Shown: positions 25,026 through 34,539 of the stretch, piece by piece
Layout: each line of letters starts with the position of its first letter
Numbering within the stretch: the first letter of the stretch is position 1
Source of the DNA: RHLJ01 sp965212165
Lineage (GTDB): Bacteria; Bacteroidota; Rhodothermia; Balneolales; Balneolaceae
Direction: 5' to 3'
Length of the DNA stretch: 64,000 nucleotides
Assembly: GCA_965212165.1 (NCBI GenBank)
Contig: OZ243096.1
Coordinates: forward strand, 744,001 to 808,000
Notes under the pieces: model-generated
What the model saw: the letters and a program-made list of their open reading frames with translations, nothing else
Told to the model about the DNA's origin: nothing
The model's database searches: none
Made by a program: the position numbers and the translations under genes

Positions 25026-26219
25026 ATGTCTCTATTTAAAACTATTATCGTATGTTTGATATCCCTTTTCTGTATTAGTAGTGCATCAGCTCAAATTGCA
25101 GTGAAAGCGGAAATGTTATACACTAGCGCCGGTGATCCAATTGAAAATGGCGTAGTTCTAATTAAGGACGGTAAAATTGACCGTGTTGGAACTCAGTCCT
25201 CTATTCGAATTCCATCCGATTACACCGTCTACGAGGCCACAGTGGTTACGCCTGGGTTAATTGACGCTCATACCGTCGTGGGTCTCGCTGGGCATTACAA
25301 TCAGCCTCACGATCAAGATCAGATTGAAACATCCTCAGCTATTCAACCGGAGCTTCGCGCAATTGATGCCTATAATGCTCGAGAAGAATTGGTAGGTCAT
25401 TTAAGAAGTCTTGGCATTACCACTATTCATACCGGTCACGGTCCAGGCGCTCTTATAAGTGGACAAACTATGATCGTTAAAACCTCTGCTATCACGGTTG
25501 AAGAGGGCGTTTTAGTACCGGCGAAAATGCTCGCCTTCACTATGGGTAATATGATGAACAGCAATATTAGGAAGCCTGGAACTAGATCAAAGGGTGTTGC
25601 AATGTTGAGAGAAAACCTTGTTAAAGCTCAGCTTTATCTCGAGAAGCGCAATAGTGATAACCCAGCCGTTAAAGACCTTGGCATGGAGGCTCTTGCAGAT
25701 TTACTAGAAGGTAAACTTACGGCTATGGTCACGGTACATCGTGCGAATGATATAATGACTGCTATTCGTCTTCAAAAGGAGTTTGGCTTCCCTATGGTGA
25801 TTGATGGTGCCGCTGAAGCTTATCTCATTCTTGATGAGATTAAAGAGTCGGGACACTCTGTCTTCATACATGCACCAATGCTTCGGGCTACTGGTCAGGC
25901 AAAAAACGCATCAATGGAAACTCCTGCAAAACTTCAGGCCGCTGGAATTCCTTTTGCTTTCCAAAGTGGTTTTGAAGGCTATGTACCTAAAACAAGAGTC
26001 GTTCTTTTTGAAGCAGCTATCGCAGTGGCTAACGGGTTAGATTATAACATTGCCATCGATAAGCTAACTATTGATGCTGCTAAAATTCTTGGGATCAATA
26101 AGACTGTTGGGTCTCTAGAAAGAGGAAAAGACGCTGACCTTGTTCTATTTAATGGTGATCCATTTGAATATACAACGAATGTAACGCATGTAATTATTGA
26201 CGGAAAAATTGCCAATTAA
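25026..26219 (+). CDS. Amidohydrolase paralogue with degenerate metal site
   Basis: A 397-aa exported protein (signal to about SASAQ, residue 22) collinear with the upstream amidohydrolase: same PGLIDAH, SGQT, RKPGTRSKG and LERGKDAD landmarks. But the metal ligands are changed: HSHI has become HTVV, HNHTHRHDD is MVTVHRAND, LHHVSEA is VIDGAAEA and HTDDY is QSGFEGY. It is therefore probably not catalytic and may be a structural or substrate-binding partner. It is 2 bases from the active paralogue and 11 bases from the GMC oxidoreductase gene. Confidence 0.85.
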   Translation: MSLFKTIIVCLISLFCISSASAQIAVKAEMLYTSAGDPIENGVVLIKDGKIDRVGTQSSIRIPSDYTVYEATVVTPGLIDAHTVVGLAGHYNQPHDQDQIETSSAIQPELRAIDAYNAREELVGHLRSLGITTIHTGHGPGALISGQTMIVKTSAITVEEGVLVPAKMLAFTMGNMMNSNIRKPGTRSKGVAMLRENLVKAQLYLEKRNSDNPAVKDLGMEALADLLEGKLTAMVTVHRANDIMTAIRLQKEFGFPMVIDGAAEAYLILDEIKESGHSVFIHAPMLRATGQAKNASMETPAKLQAAGIPFAFQSGFEGYVPKTRVVLFEAAIAVANGLDYNIAIDKLTIDAAKILGINKTVGSLERGKDADLVLFNGDPFEYTTNVTHVIIDGKIAN

Positions 26220-26230
26220 CTTTTTTTGAT

Positions 26231-27952
26231 ATGCAGATTAAATCTACCTCTAAACAATATGACGCTATAATAGTCGGCTCTGGAGCTGGCGGTGGGATGG
26301 CTGCTAAAATACTTTCTGAATCGGGTCTTACCGTTGCCGTTTTAGAAGCCGGCCCATACTTCGACCCCGCTCAGGATCAATATAGAAGCCAACTTCGCCC
26401 TTCTTGGGAATCTCCTCGAAGAGGTGCTAGCACTCCTTTAAGAAACTTCGGAGACTGGGATGCGGCTTACGGTGGTTGGGAGCTAGAAGGCGAGCCATAT
26501 ACTAAAGCTGAGGGAACTGAGTTTGGCTGGTTTCGGTCACGCATGCTTGGCGGTAGAACAAATCATTGGGGAAGAATCTCACTGCGCTTTGGGCCTCTCG
26601 ATTTTAAAAGAAAAGATCATGATGGACTCGGTGATAACTGGCCTATAGGTTATGATGATGTCAAACCATATTACGATCGTGTTGATAAACTTATCGGGGT
26701 TTTTGGTAGCAAAGAAGGAATCTATAATGAACCAGATGGCTTCTTCTTACCTCCGCCAAAGCCACGACTTCATGAATTGTATTATATAAAAGGGGCACGA
26801 AAAGCTGGAATTCCTGTTATACCATCACGACTTTCAATTCTTACTAAAAGATTGAATACAGAGCGTGGAGTTTGTTTCTATTGCAATCAATGTAATCGCG
26901 CCTGCCAGATTTATGCTGATTTTTCAGCTGGAACCTGTTTAATATTTCCTGCTCAAAAAAGTACGGGCCGCGTTGATTTATATGTGAACGCTATGGTTCG
27001 CGAGGTTCTCACAAATAGTGAGGGGAAAGCAACTGGTGTCAGTTATATAAATAAGGATAACGGAACTGAGGAAGTTATTAATGGAAAGGTTGTTGTAATG
27101 GGTGCCTCAGCTTGTTCAACTGCTCGTATTTTATTGAATTCGAAAAGCAGCCAACATCCTAATGGGCTTGGTAATAGTAGTGGTGTGATGGGCCGGTATT
27201 TACATGATTCTACGGGCGCCAGTCGTTCTGCAATTGTGCCGGAGTTACTTAATCGAAAGCTTTATAACGAAGACGGGGTTGGAGGTTTACATGTTTATAC
27301 CCCATGGTGGTTAAATGACGCTAAACTTGATTTCCCCCGTGGTTATCACCTTGAAATATGGGGTGGAATGGGGCAACCTTCTTATGGATTTGGTTTCAAT
27401 ACAACCGACTTAAATAAACATTTCGATCTTACTGTTGGCGGTTATGGAGACAAACTCAGAGATGATGTAAAACGATTCTTTGGTTCTGTAATGGGAATTG
27501 CAATGAGGGGAGAAAGCGTGCCTCAATATGATAATTTCTGTGAAATTGATCCTGACAAAGTTGATAAATGGGGCATTCCTGTTTTAAAATTTAACTATAG
27601 ATGGACTGATTATGAGCGGCTTCAAGCAAAGCATGCTCAAGATACGCTGGAGAATATTTTCGACTCAATGGGTGCAATCCCATTAGGAGATAAGCCCGGA
27701 GCTGATAGAAATTACGGTCTTGCCGCCCCAGGACAGATTATCCATGAAGTTGGAACTACTAGAATGGGTAACGATCCTAAAACATCTGTTACAAATAAGT
27801 TTTCGCAGCTTCATGATGCAGAAAATGTCTTCATTGTAGATGCAGGTACATTTGTATCACAAGCGGATAAAAATCCTACTTGGACGATTCTAGCTCTATC
27901 GATGCGAGCATCAGAGTACATAGTTGATCAATTAAAAAAGCAAAACATTTAA
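26231..27952 (+). CDS. GMC-family FAD oxidoreductase
   Basis: A 573-aa GMC oxidoreductase. The FAD motif GSGAGGGMAA is at about 16-25, LGGRTNHWG follows in the GMC N-terminal region, and HEVGTTRMG and NPTWTILALS lie in the C-terminal part with the usual catalytic His/Asn zone. A cysteine cluster at about 217-227 (C-x2-C-x2-C-x3-C) is typical of membrane-associated dehydrogenases of this group. No signal peptide is visible, so export may depend on its partner. The next gene, 3 bases later, encodes a gluconate 2-dehydrogenase subunit 3-like protein, which fits a two-subunit sugar or alcohol dehydrogenase. Confidence 0.92.
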   Translation: MQIKSTSKQYDAIIVGSGAGGGMAAKILSESGLTVAVLEAGPYFDPAQDQYRSQLRPSWESPRRGASTPLRNFGDWDAAYGGWELEGEPYTKAEGTEFGWFRSRMLGGRTNHWGRISLRFGPLDFKRKDHDGLGDNWPIGYDDVKPYYDRVDKLIGVFGSKEGIYNEPDGFFLPPPKPRLHELYYIKGARKAGIPVIPSRLSILTKRLNTERGVCFYCNQCNRACQIYADFSAGTCLIFPAQKSTGRVDLYVNAMVREVLTNSEGKATGVSYINKDNGTEEVINGKVVVMGASACSTARILLNSKSSQHPNGLGNSSGVMGRYLHDSTGASRSAIVPELLNRKLYNEDGVGGLHVYTPWWLNDAKLDFPRGYHLEIWGGMGQPSYGFGFNTTDLNKHFDLTVGGYGDKLRDDVKRFFGSVMGIAMRGESVPQYDNFCEIDPDKVDKWGIPVLKFNYRWTDYERLQAKHAQDTLENIFDSMGAIPLGDKPGADRNYGLAAPGQIIHEVGTTRMGNDPKTSVTNKFSQLHDAENVFIVDAGTFVSQADKNPTWTILALSMRASEYIVDQLKKQNI

Positions 27953-27955
27953 GTC

Positions 27956-28663
27956 ATGGATAGAAAAGACTCAATTAAAACAATGTTAATAGGCGCCTTC
28001 GGAACAGGCTTGCTAGTTAATGGTTGCGCACCAGGTTCTGCCGATCGTCAAAAGTTGCAAGATGTTTATGATTTTAGCTCTTACGGAAGAACGCCCGAAG
28101 AAAAAGCTAGAGATAAAGAAATCTTTGAAGGAAACTTTTTTAAAGATCATGAATTTGAGACTATTGCGGTTTTATGTGATCTTATTCTTCCAGCTACAGC
28201 TTCAGCTGGCGCTGCTTCAGAAGCTTTTGTTCCTGAGTTTATCGATTTTGCAGTAAAGGAATGGACGTATACTCAAGACCGGTTTAGAACTGGCATTGAA
28301 TGGCTAGATAAGTACTCCCGTGAGAAAAATGGTAAGGATTTTATTTTTGCAACACCGGAAGCTCAAATCGCTATACTTGACATCATCGCATACCCAGAGA
28401 ACGCAACCGAAAAGACTCAACCTGGCATTGATTTTTTCCGTGAGATTAGAAACTTCACTCTAACAGGTTATTATACCACCGAAATGGGATATAACGACCT
28501 TGGCTATGTAGGAAATCGTCCAAATATTTGGGATGGTGTTCCTAAAGAAGTGTTAGATGAGTTAGATGTAGATTACGAAAAAGAGTGGCTTGCCAAGTGT
28601 GTTGATCAAAGTAAACGCAATGATATTGCTGAATGGGATGAGGATGGCAACCTGTTAACATAA
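27956..28663 (+). CDS. Gluconate 2-dehydrogenase subunit 3-like protein
   Basis: A 235-aa protein, family of the small subunit of membrane-bound GMC dehydrogenases. The N-terminus (MDRKDSIKTMLIGAFGTGLLVNGCAPG) has a signal with a Cys near 24, so a lipoprotein is likely. The LCDLILPATASAGA, VPEFIDFAVKEW and FFREIRNFTLTGYYTTEMGYND motifs fit the family. It probably assists export or assembly of the FAD subunit upstream. Its TAA overlaps the next ATG (TAATG). Confidence 0.88.
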   Translation: MDRKDSIKTMLIGAFGTGLLVNGCAPGSADRQKLQDVYDFSSYGRTPEEKARDKEIFEGNFFKDHEFETIAVLCDLILPATASAGAASEAFVPEFIDFAVKEWTYTQDRFRTGIEWLDKYSREKNGKDFIFATPEAQIAILDIIAYPENATEKTQPGIDFFREIRNFTLTGYYTTEMGYNDLGYVGNRPNIWDGVPKEVLDELDVDYEKEWLAKCVDQSKRNDIAEWDEDGNLLT

Positions 28664-29169
28664 TGGCGTCCTTCTCATTTTACTCTTATCTAGAAACACT
28701 TGAGAAGTTAAAGTTAGACCATATTACCGTTCCAAAAGAGATGGTTATTAAAATTGGCGGGATTGGAACTAGACTCCATTGTTCCATTAATGATAGTCCA
28801 CCATTTCATTGTGGGATGGTTGCAAAAGGTGAAGGAACCGCCTACATCACAGTAAGTAAAGCTCGTCAAAGGGAGTTTGGAATTAGCTTTAATGAAGAGC
28901 TTCATATTTCTCTTACATTAGATCACTCAAAGTATGGCACTTCTGTTTCTGAGGAGCTAGAAGCCTTACTAGAGCAAGATAGGGCTGGCGCTCTTTTATT
29001 CGAAAAGCTCAACCCTAGTCAACAAAGGTATATTATTCATTATGTAGGAGGGGTTAAGAGTAGCCAAAAGAAAATTGAGCGAGCTATCCTTCTAATAAAT
29101 AATCTAAAAACTATGGGTGATACTTTTGATTTTAGACACCTATTGGGATTACCACCAAGAGAATACTAA
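28663..29169 (+). CDS. YdeI/DUF1905-type protein
   Basis: A 168-aa soluble protein. An N-terminal beta-barrel of DUF1905 type (about 15-90) is followed by a YdeI/OmdA-like helical tail with LNPSQQRYIIHYVGGVKSSQKKIERAI at about 117-145. YdeI proteins are linked with resistance to polymyxin or bacteriocin in some genera; the role here is unknown. It starts at the ATG overlapping the preceding stop (TAATG), so it is translationally coupled to the dehydrogenase subunit. Confidence 0.8.
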   Translation: MASFSFYSYLETLEKLKLDHITVPKEMVIKIGGIGTRLHCSINDSPPFHCGMVAKGEGTAYITVSKARQREFGISFNEELHISLTLDHSKYGTSVSEELEALLEQDRAGALLFEKLNPSQQRYIIHYVGGVKSSQKKIERAILLINNLKTMGDTFDFRHLLGLPPREY

Positions 29170-29200
29170 AGAAGCAGTTATTAGTCTCTGCCTCTTTAGG
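29168..29200. terminator. Terminator between convergent genes
   Basis: AAAGAAGCAG (29168-29177) and CTGCCTCTTT (29188-29197) pair with one mismatch, with a 10-nt loop and T-rich flank. It lies between the YdeI-like gene and the M14 peptidase gene and can serve both. Confidence 0.5.
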
Positions 29201-29217
29201 TTATATCTTAATTTTAA

Positions 29218-31797
29218 TTAATTCGCTGATCCTGAACTTATTGTTTGCCCAAAGAAAATTGCGTTAGCAAATAACTTATTGGTTCCATACCAAAAAGCTC
29301 TGAAGTTTGGATTATCCGTCATAGTAATAACTTTTCCTCCACCAAAACGACTCACAACAATTGCGGCAGAGTTCTTTAAGCGCTCTAAGTTCGGGTCTGA
29401 AATATAGCCTGCGGCTAATGGAGAATCTGTATAATACACAGGGGTAGAATATGGATTGTTTCCTTTTTGAAGGAAGGTAGTGCTATTTCTAAACACAGTT
29501 ATATCATCATCATTAAAGCCGTAACCTAATGGGTGGGTCAGGTCAATCTTTGCATTAAATATCGCGCCGCCAATTACTTGTGCGCCTGTATCCATTCCTC
29601 TTTTTACGTATGGCCGAACTTCCGTTTCTTCGTCAGAGTCTTCACGTTCCACATACTCAATATTCGCTAATTCCTGTTGTTTTGCCCAATTAAGTGCTGA
29701 CTTAAACGCGACTAAAACTCCGCCATTTCTAACCCATGCTTTAATTCTTTCTACTTGACCATTTGAAAGATCATTATAACGACCTCCGGCAAGAACCAAG
29801 ACGTTATAACGACTTAAGTCGGCCCCACCAAAATCACTTTTATCTAAAATAGTAAGAGGCATGTGATAGCGTTGATCTAATAAATGCCACGCTTCTCCAA
29901 CCTCACTTGATGTTGTACCATCACCAGCTAAAATAGCTACAGAAGGCTTTTCAAGGTTTTGAAAGTTGTTACTACCCAAGTCTATTCCGCCAGTTGAAAG
30001 ACCTGATGATAGTGCATATACTTTTATCCCATCTTCTACGGCAATGGTTTTAACTAGCTCATGTACATGGTCTTGGTCATTTTGTATTCCTAATGGAATC
30101 AATATAGTACCATAATCAAAGTTTTTTTGTCCTTCTTGTGTTACTGATGAGAAAGGAAGAGAGGCAACTTTTGCTTTAACTCCGGCATTCAATAATCTGT
30201 ATAAAGATCTTGGTGTATAGTATTCATCCCACTCAAATGCATACGCATAGTTCGATTTTGTTCCAACAACCGAACCATTCGACTTCATTTCTCCATCAAA
30301 GATGTTTCCTAACAATTCCATCTTATAATCTCTAGATCCTAACTCCGCAAATGGAAGATTAAAAGCGTAAGGCATTGTCCAAGCTGATACATCATAGAAA
30401 AGACTGTCAGTGAACTCCGTTCTACGTTCAAATATCGCTGTGATCAATTTATATTGGGCCTGATTAGTTGGTACTACAAATGCACGTCCCGATTCAAAGC
30501 TCTCTCCATTTGAGCTCAAGTTTGTTGCTAGCTCGTAAATTTCTATTTCATGTCTTTCTAACATTTCCGCCATATGATAAGTACGGGCCTGGTCAGCGCT
30601 TTCACCAAATACATATGCTTTAATTGATGCTCTTTCAGCTTCATTTGCTGCTTCTTGATAGAAAAGTCGTTGGTGTTCAAGTAGCTCTTCTTTTAAATCC
30701 AATACTGCTTTTAATGTAGAATAAGATGCTGTTACTTGGTTTCGAATTGTAAATGGAAACCTAAGAAGACCATTTACACTTTCTTGGACGTGACCTCTAG
30801 AGCTAGCTTGCTCGAATAAAATTCCTATTGCCCCTTGTACATCAGGATAGGTTGACCCTTTACCATAATAGAAATCGTCAAAGCTTTCTTTTGAGTAATA
30901 AAGCGATTGAATCTTATCTAATTCATCAGCATGGTATTCGGCAATATTCGCTGTTAAATCTTGATTCCTTTGGGGGGTTAGTGGGTTTGTTCTGCTAGGA
31001 ATACCTGGTTGAAAGAAAAAAGTAGAATTGGTTCCCATTTCATGATGATCGGTCAGTACATTTGGTTTCCACTCGTGGAATTTTGCAATTCTTCCTTTGC
31101 TTTCTGGATGTTGAACAAGCAACCAATCACGATTTAAATCAAACCAATAGTGATTCGTTCTTCCGCCTGGCCAAACTTCGTTATACTCTCTACTTTCAGA
31201 GTCAGAGACTAATACATTTTTACTCTTATGCATATTTGCCCAGTGAGCAAACCTGCTTAACCCATCCGGGTTTATGCTTGGGTCGATCAAAACAACTAAA
31301 TTTTCTAATAGCTCATTGATTTCTCTGCCCTGTGCCGCGGCTAAGTGATAAACCACTGCAAGCGATGCATTAGAACCACTTGGTTCATTCCCGTGTACAC
31401 TATAACTCATTTGAACAATAGCCGGCATATCCGATATATCTAGATCTTTAGACTGCTCGGCATTTATAAGCTTTAAATGTTGTTCTTTTATTACATCAAT
31501 ATTCTTTTGGTTGTCTGGCGATGTTATTACAAGTGAGAGTAGCGGACGGTTTTCATATGTTCTTGCATACTCGCTTATTGTTACACGATCTGAAGCTGCT
31601 GCAACTGCATACATATATTGAACCAGCTGATCATGACGTACATGCCATTCACCTAGTTCGGCGCCTAAAATGTCTTTAGGAGTGGGTATATTTTCATTAT
31701 AGCTAACTCCCTCCTGTAAAAAGTACTCAAGTGGTTCTTGAGCTACGATGTTTGTAGAAATCAGCATAAGAGCTGTGGCAAAAATAATTTTTTTCAT
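29218..31797 (-). CDS. M14-family zinc carboxypeptidase, exported
   Basis: An 859-aa exported protein with signal peptide (cut after IVAQ, about residue 20). The M14 domain has the metal ligands H135 and E138 in HGNEPSG, DPSINPDGLSRFAHW and the later DHHEMG motif. The long C-terminal region (about 400-859) resembles a class-I-glutamine-amidotransferase-like fold (VLAGGRYNDLSNGQVERIKAWV near 660-690), common in this M14 subgroup. It likely degrades peptides in the periplasm or outside. It is convergent with the GMC operon and divergent from the Nramp-like gene. Confidence 0.92.
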   Translation of the reverse strand: MKKIIFATALMLISTNIVAQEPLEYFLQEGVSYNENIPTPKDILGAELGEWHVRHDQLVQYMYAVAAASDRVTISEYARTYENRPLLSLVITSPDNQKNIDVIKEQHLKLINAEQSKDLDISDMPAIVQMSYSVHGNEPSGSNASLAVVYHLAAAQGREINELLENLVVLIDPSINPDGLSRFAHWANMHKSKNVLVSDSESREYNEVWPGGRTNHYWFDLNRDWLLVQHPESKGRIAKFHEWKPNVLTDHHEMGTNSTFFFQPGIPSRTNPLTPQRNQDLTANIAEYHADELDKIQSLYYSKESFDDFYYGKGSTYPDVQGAIGILFEQASSRGHVQESVNGLLRFPFTIRNQVTASYSTLKAVLDLKEELLEHQRLFYQEAANEAERASIKAYVFGESADQARTYHMAEMLERHEIEIYELATNLSSNGESFESGRAFVVPTNQAQYKLITAIFERRTEFTDSLFYDVSAWTMPYAFNLPFAELGSRDYKMELLGNIFDGEMKSNGSVVGTKSNYAYAFEWDEYYTPRSLYRLLNAGVKAKVASLPFSSVTQEGQKNFDYGTILIPLGIQNDQDHVHELVKTIAVEDGIKVYALSSGLSTGGIDLGSNNFQNLEKPSVAILAGDGTTSSEVGEAWHLLDQRYHMPLTILDKSDFGGADLSRYNVLVLAGGRYNDLSNGQVERIKAWVRNGGVLVAFKSALNWAKQQELANIEYVEREDSDEETEVRPYVKRGMDTGAQVIGGAIFNAKIDLTHPLGYGFNDDDITVFRNSTTFLQKGNNPYSTPVYYTDSPLAAGYISDPNLERLKNSAAIVVSRFGGGKVITMTDNPNFRAFWYGTNKLFANAIFFGQTISSGSAN

Positions 31798-31948
31798 TTT
31801 GTCTTTTTTAATCCCTTTAAGTTTATCCCGTATAGTAGTTTTTCAAATTGAAAAATGCTGAAAAAGGTTTCTTTTAGTTTTTATTTGTTCCTTTTTTCTG
31901 ATGATCGAAAAAATTTGTACTCTTTGGCTGTCTAACCAACCTTTTTAG

Positions 31949-33217
31949 ATGAATAACATTGAAAGCCAAAAGAAATCAACTTTAAAGTATGCGCTTGGTC
32001 CTGGTCTTATTATGGCCGCGGCCGCAGTTGGTGTATCTCATTTAGTGCAATCGACTCGTGCTGGCGCCGATTATGGCTTCACTTTAATTTGGGCGGTGAT
32101 CTTAGCCAATATATTCAAATATCCATTTCTAGAATTTGGCCCAAGATATGCACTAGCAACTCAAGAGAGTATGATTAGAGGGTACAAAAAGCTTGGAGAC
32201 TGGGCCTTCTGGGTTTTCGTAGTTTTTACCTTAGGAACCATGTTTATCATTCAGGCGGCTGTAACTATTGTTTCAGCAAGCCTTGCCGCAGAGCTTACAG
32301 GGATTGTTCTAAGTCCATTTTTATGGAGCGCGATACTACTAAGTATTTGTATTGCCATATTAATGTATGGTCAGTATTCCGCCCTTGACAGTGCTATTAA
32401 ACTCATTATGGTGGTATTAACAATTTCTACATTTGTAGCAATCGTTGTGGCCGTTATTAATACTCAAGGAACTGCGCCAAAACCGACACCACCTAGTATC
32501 TGGGTAACAGCTGGTGGGGTTGGTTTTTTAATTGCATTGATGGGTTGGATGCCTATTCCAATTGATGGCGCCGCTTGGCATTCATTATGGTCTATTGAAC
32601 GAATTAAACAAACGAAGCATATACCAAAACTTAAAGAGGGTCTCGTAGATTTCAATATTGGATATATTGGCGCCGGAATTTTAGCTATCGCTTTTTTGAG
32701 TCTTGGGGCATTAATAATGTATGGTTCGGGCGTTGAATTTGCTTCAAGTGGTGGTAACTTTGCTAAGCAACTCGTTTCTATCTATACAAATACATTGGGT
32801 GATTGGGCCTACTGGATTATCATTATTTGTGCATTCACAACTATGTTTAGTACCACCTTAACTGTTACCGATGCATACCCACGAGTTTCACAAGAAATTA
32901 TATCCGTCATCAAGCCCAATCTATTCTCGAATGCAAAACTGAGCTACCGTTTTTTAATTGTAGTGATTTCACTCGGCTCCCTATCGGTTCTATATTTTAC
33001 AGGAACATATTTTACTTTTTTAATAGACCTTGCAACCACCGTTTCTTTTTTAACCGCTCCAGTGTTAGCATATCTCAACTATCGACTAGTAATGGATTCT
33101 CATTTTCCAATTGAGCACCAACCTCCATTCTGGCTACGAATTTTAAGTTGGGGAGGTATTCTCTTTTTAACTGGATTCACCTTATTTTTTATGTATTGGA
33201 AATTCTTCCAATCATAA
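31949..33217 (+). CDS. Nramp-superfamily membrane transporter, atypical motifs
   Basis: A 422-aa protein with about 11 membrane segments. The Nramp fold shows in GPGLIMAAAAVGVSH then AGADYGF (about 17-44). The usual TM1 metal motif DPGN is replaced by GVSH (28-31), and TM6 has MPIP in place of MPH, so the canonical Mn/Fe ligands are absent. Substrates of this clade are not known to me; Mg or organic solutes are possible. It lies 12 bases before the PAQR-like gene. Confidence 0.85.
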   Translation: MNNIESQKKSTLKYALGPGLIMAAAAVGVSHLVQSTRAGADYGFTLIWAVILANIFKYPFLEFGPRYALATQESMIRGYKKLGDWAFWVFVVFTLGTMFIIQAAVTIVSASLAAELTGIVLSPFLWSAILLSICIAILMYGQYSALDSAIKLIMVVLTISTFVAIVVAVINTQGTAPKPTPPSIWVTAGGVGFLIALMGWMPIPIDGAAWHSLWSIERIKQTKHIPKLKEGLVDFNIGYIGAGILAIAFLSLGALIMYGSGVEFASSGGNFAKQLVSIYTNTLGDWAYWIIIICAFTTMFSTTLTVTDAYPRVSQEIISVIKPNLFSNAKLSYRFLIVVISLGSLSVLYFTGTYFTFLIDLATTVSFLTAPVLAYLNYRLVMDSHFPIEHQPPFWLRILSWGGILFLTGFTLFFMYWKFFQS

Positions 33218-33229
33218 TATTTATATCTC

Positions 33230-33889
33230 TTGAGAAAGTACATATTCCCTATACGTGAGCCCTTTAGCACTTATTCCCATTTAATTGGAGCTATTATTTC
33301 CGTTGCTTGGACCGTTTTACTTTTAATAAACGCAGCAGAAAGCCCTCTCAGTTATAAAATATCTTTCTGGATTTATGGAATTACCGTTTTTTTAATGTTT
33401 TTTTCCAGCGCCGTATATCACGCTATAAACGTGACTTTCAAAACAGAAGAGTTTTATAGGCTGTTAGATCACATTATGATTTATTTAGTAATAGCGGGTA
33501 GTTACACCCCTCTTTGTGTTATTGTTCTTGATGGAAAATGGAGAACCGGAATGCTACTGGGAATTTGGTTATTTGCCTTGGCTGGTGTTTTTAAAAAGAT
33601 CTTTTGGTTAAATGCTCCTCGGTGGTTTTCAACTGCTCTTTATTTGTTAATGGGTTGGGTGGCAGTAATAATATTCCCACAAATGTGGGAGTTATTACCT
33701 ACGGGTTTCTCTTTATGGATTGTTGCTGGAGGACTTTTTTATTCTATTGGGGCAATTATATACGCTTTAGAAAAACCAGATCCCTTTCCGCCTCAATTTG
33801 GATTTCATGAGCTTTGGCATTTATTTGTTTTAGGGGGCGCATTCTCTCATTTCTGGGCCGTTTTTAGATACCTACCAGCTTATAATTAA
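33230..33889 (+). CDS. Hemolysin III / PAQR-family membrane protein
   Basis: A 219-aa, seven-span protein. PAQR/YqfA markers are visible: REPFSTYSHLIGA (about 9-21), SSAVYHAI, LDHIMIYLVIAGSYTP and FHELWHLFVLGGAFSHF near the C-terminus, which supplies the conserved His. The start is a TTG at 33230, chosen because the family N-terminus begins just after it. Members are putative Zn-dependent lipid hydrolases or channels; the biochemical role is unsettled. It follows the Nramp-like transporter closely (12 bases). Confidence 0.92.
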   Translation: MRKYIFPIREPFSTYSHLIGAIISVAWTVLLLINAAESPLSYKISFWIYGITVFLMFFSSAVYHAINVTFKTEEFYRLLDHIMIYLVIAGSYTPLCVIVLDGKWRTGMLLGIWLFALAGVFKKIFWLNAPRWFSTALYLLMGWVAVIIFPQMWELLPTGFSLWIVAGGLFYSIGAIIYALEKPDPFPPQFGFHELWHLFVLGGAFSHFWAVFRYLPAYN

Positions 33890-33956
33890 TTCTATTTCGT
33901 TATTCATATAAGCCGATTATATTATTGCCTTATTAACATACGCCTATATTATTTCT

Positions 33957-34529
33957 ATGAAGCTTTTTGCATTTAAATTCAATCTATTCCTTCTTACAAT
34001 TTTATTAGTTGGGATCGGTTGTGAGCAAAATAAATCCACTCCTCCAGCCGATATTCAAAATGGTAATCGGAAAAGCCCAATTGCAATTTCTTCGATAAAG
34101 CATGAGGGAGCCTACATAAAAGTTGTTTATGGACAGCCGTACAGAAATGGAAGAACTATTTTTGGTGAGTGGGAAAAATATGGAGAAGTTTGGCGAACAG
34201 GTGCAAACGAAGCAACTGAGATTACGATTACTGATCCCGTGTTAATTCAAGATCAGGTAATAGAGGCTGGCACATATGCTCTATTTACGATTCCAAATAA
34301 AGAAACATGGACTATTATCTTAAATATGGATTTAGGACAGTGGGGCGCATTTACCTATAGTGAAGAGCGCGATTATTTGAGGTTTAACGTACCGGTCATA
34401 AATTTAGACACACCGGTTGAAGCTTTTTCAATAGAGTTTACTGATGTAATCAGGTCCATGACCACTTTATCGCTAACATGGGATAATGTTAAGGTTGAAA
34501 TCCCCATTCGTTTATATGAGAATGGATAA
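33957..34529 (+). CDS. DUF2911 lipoprotein
   Basis: A 190-aa lipoprotein with lipobox Cys22 (LVGIGC). Two strongly conserved DUF2911 motifs are present: YGQPYRNGRTIFGEWEKYGEVWRTG-type at about 58-82 (G59, P61, R71) and GTYALFTIP at about 106-114, then a WGAF strand. Beta-rich. The family is very common in Bacteroidota as a surface or periplasmic protein of unknown function. It precedes the DUF4287 gene by 10 bases. Confidence 0.92.
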   Translation: MKLFAFKFNLFLLTILLVGIGCEQNKSTPPADIQNGNRKSPIAISSIKHEGAYIKVVYGQPYRNGRTIFGEWEKYGEVWRTGANEATEITITDPVLIQDQVIEAGTYALFTIPNKETWTIILNMDLGQWGAFTYSEERDYLRFNVPVINLDTPVEAFSIEFTDVIRSMTTLSLTWDNVKVEIPIRLYENG

Positions 34530-34539
34530 CATAATTTGA

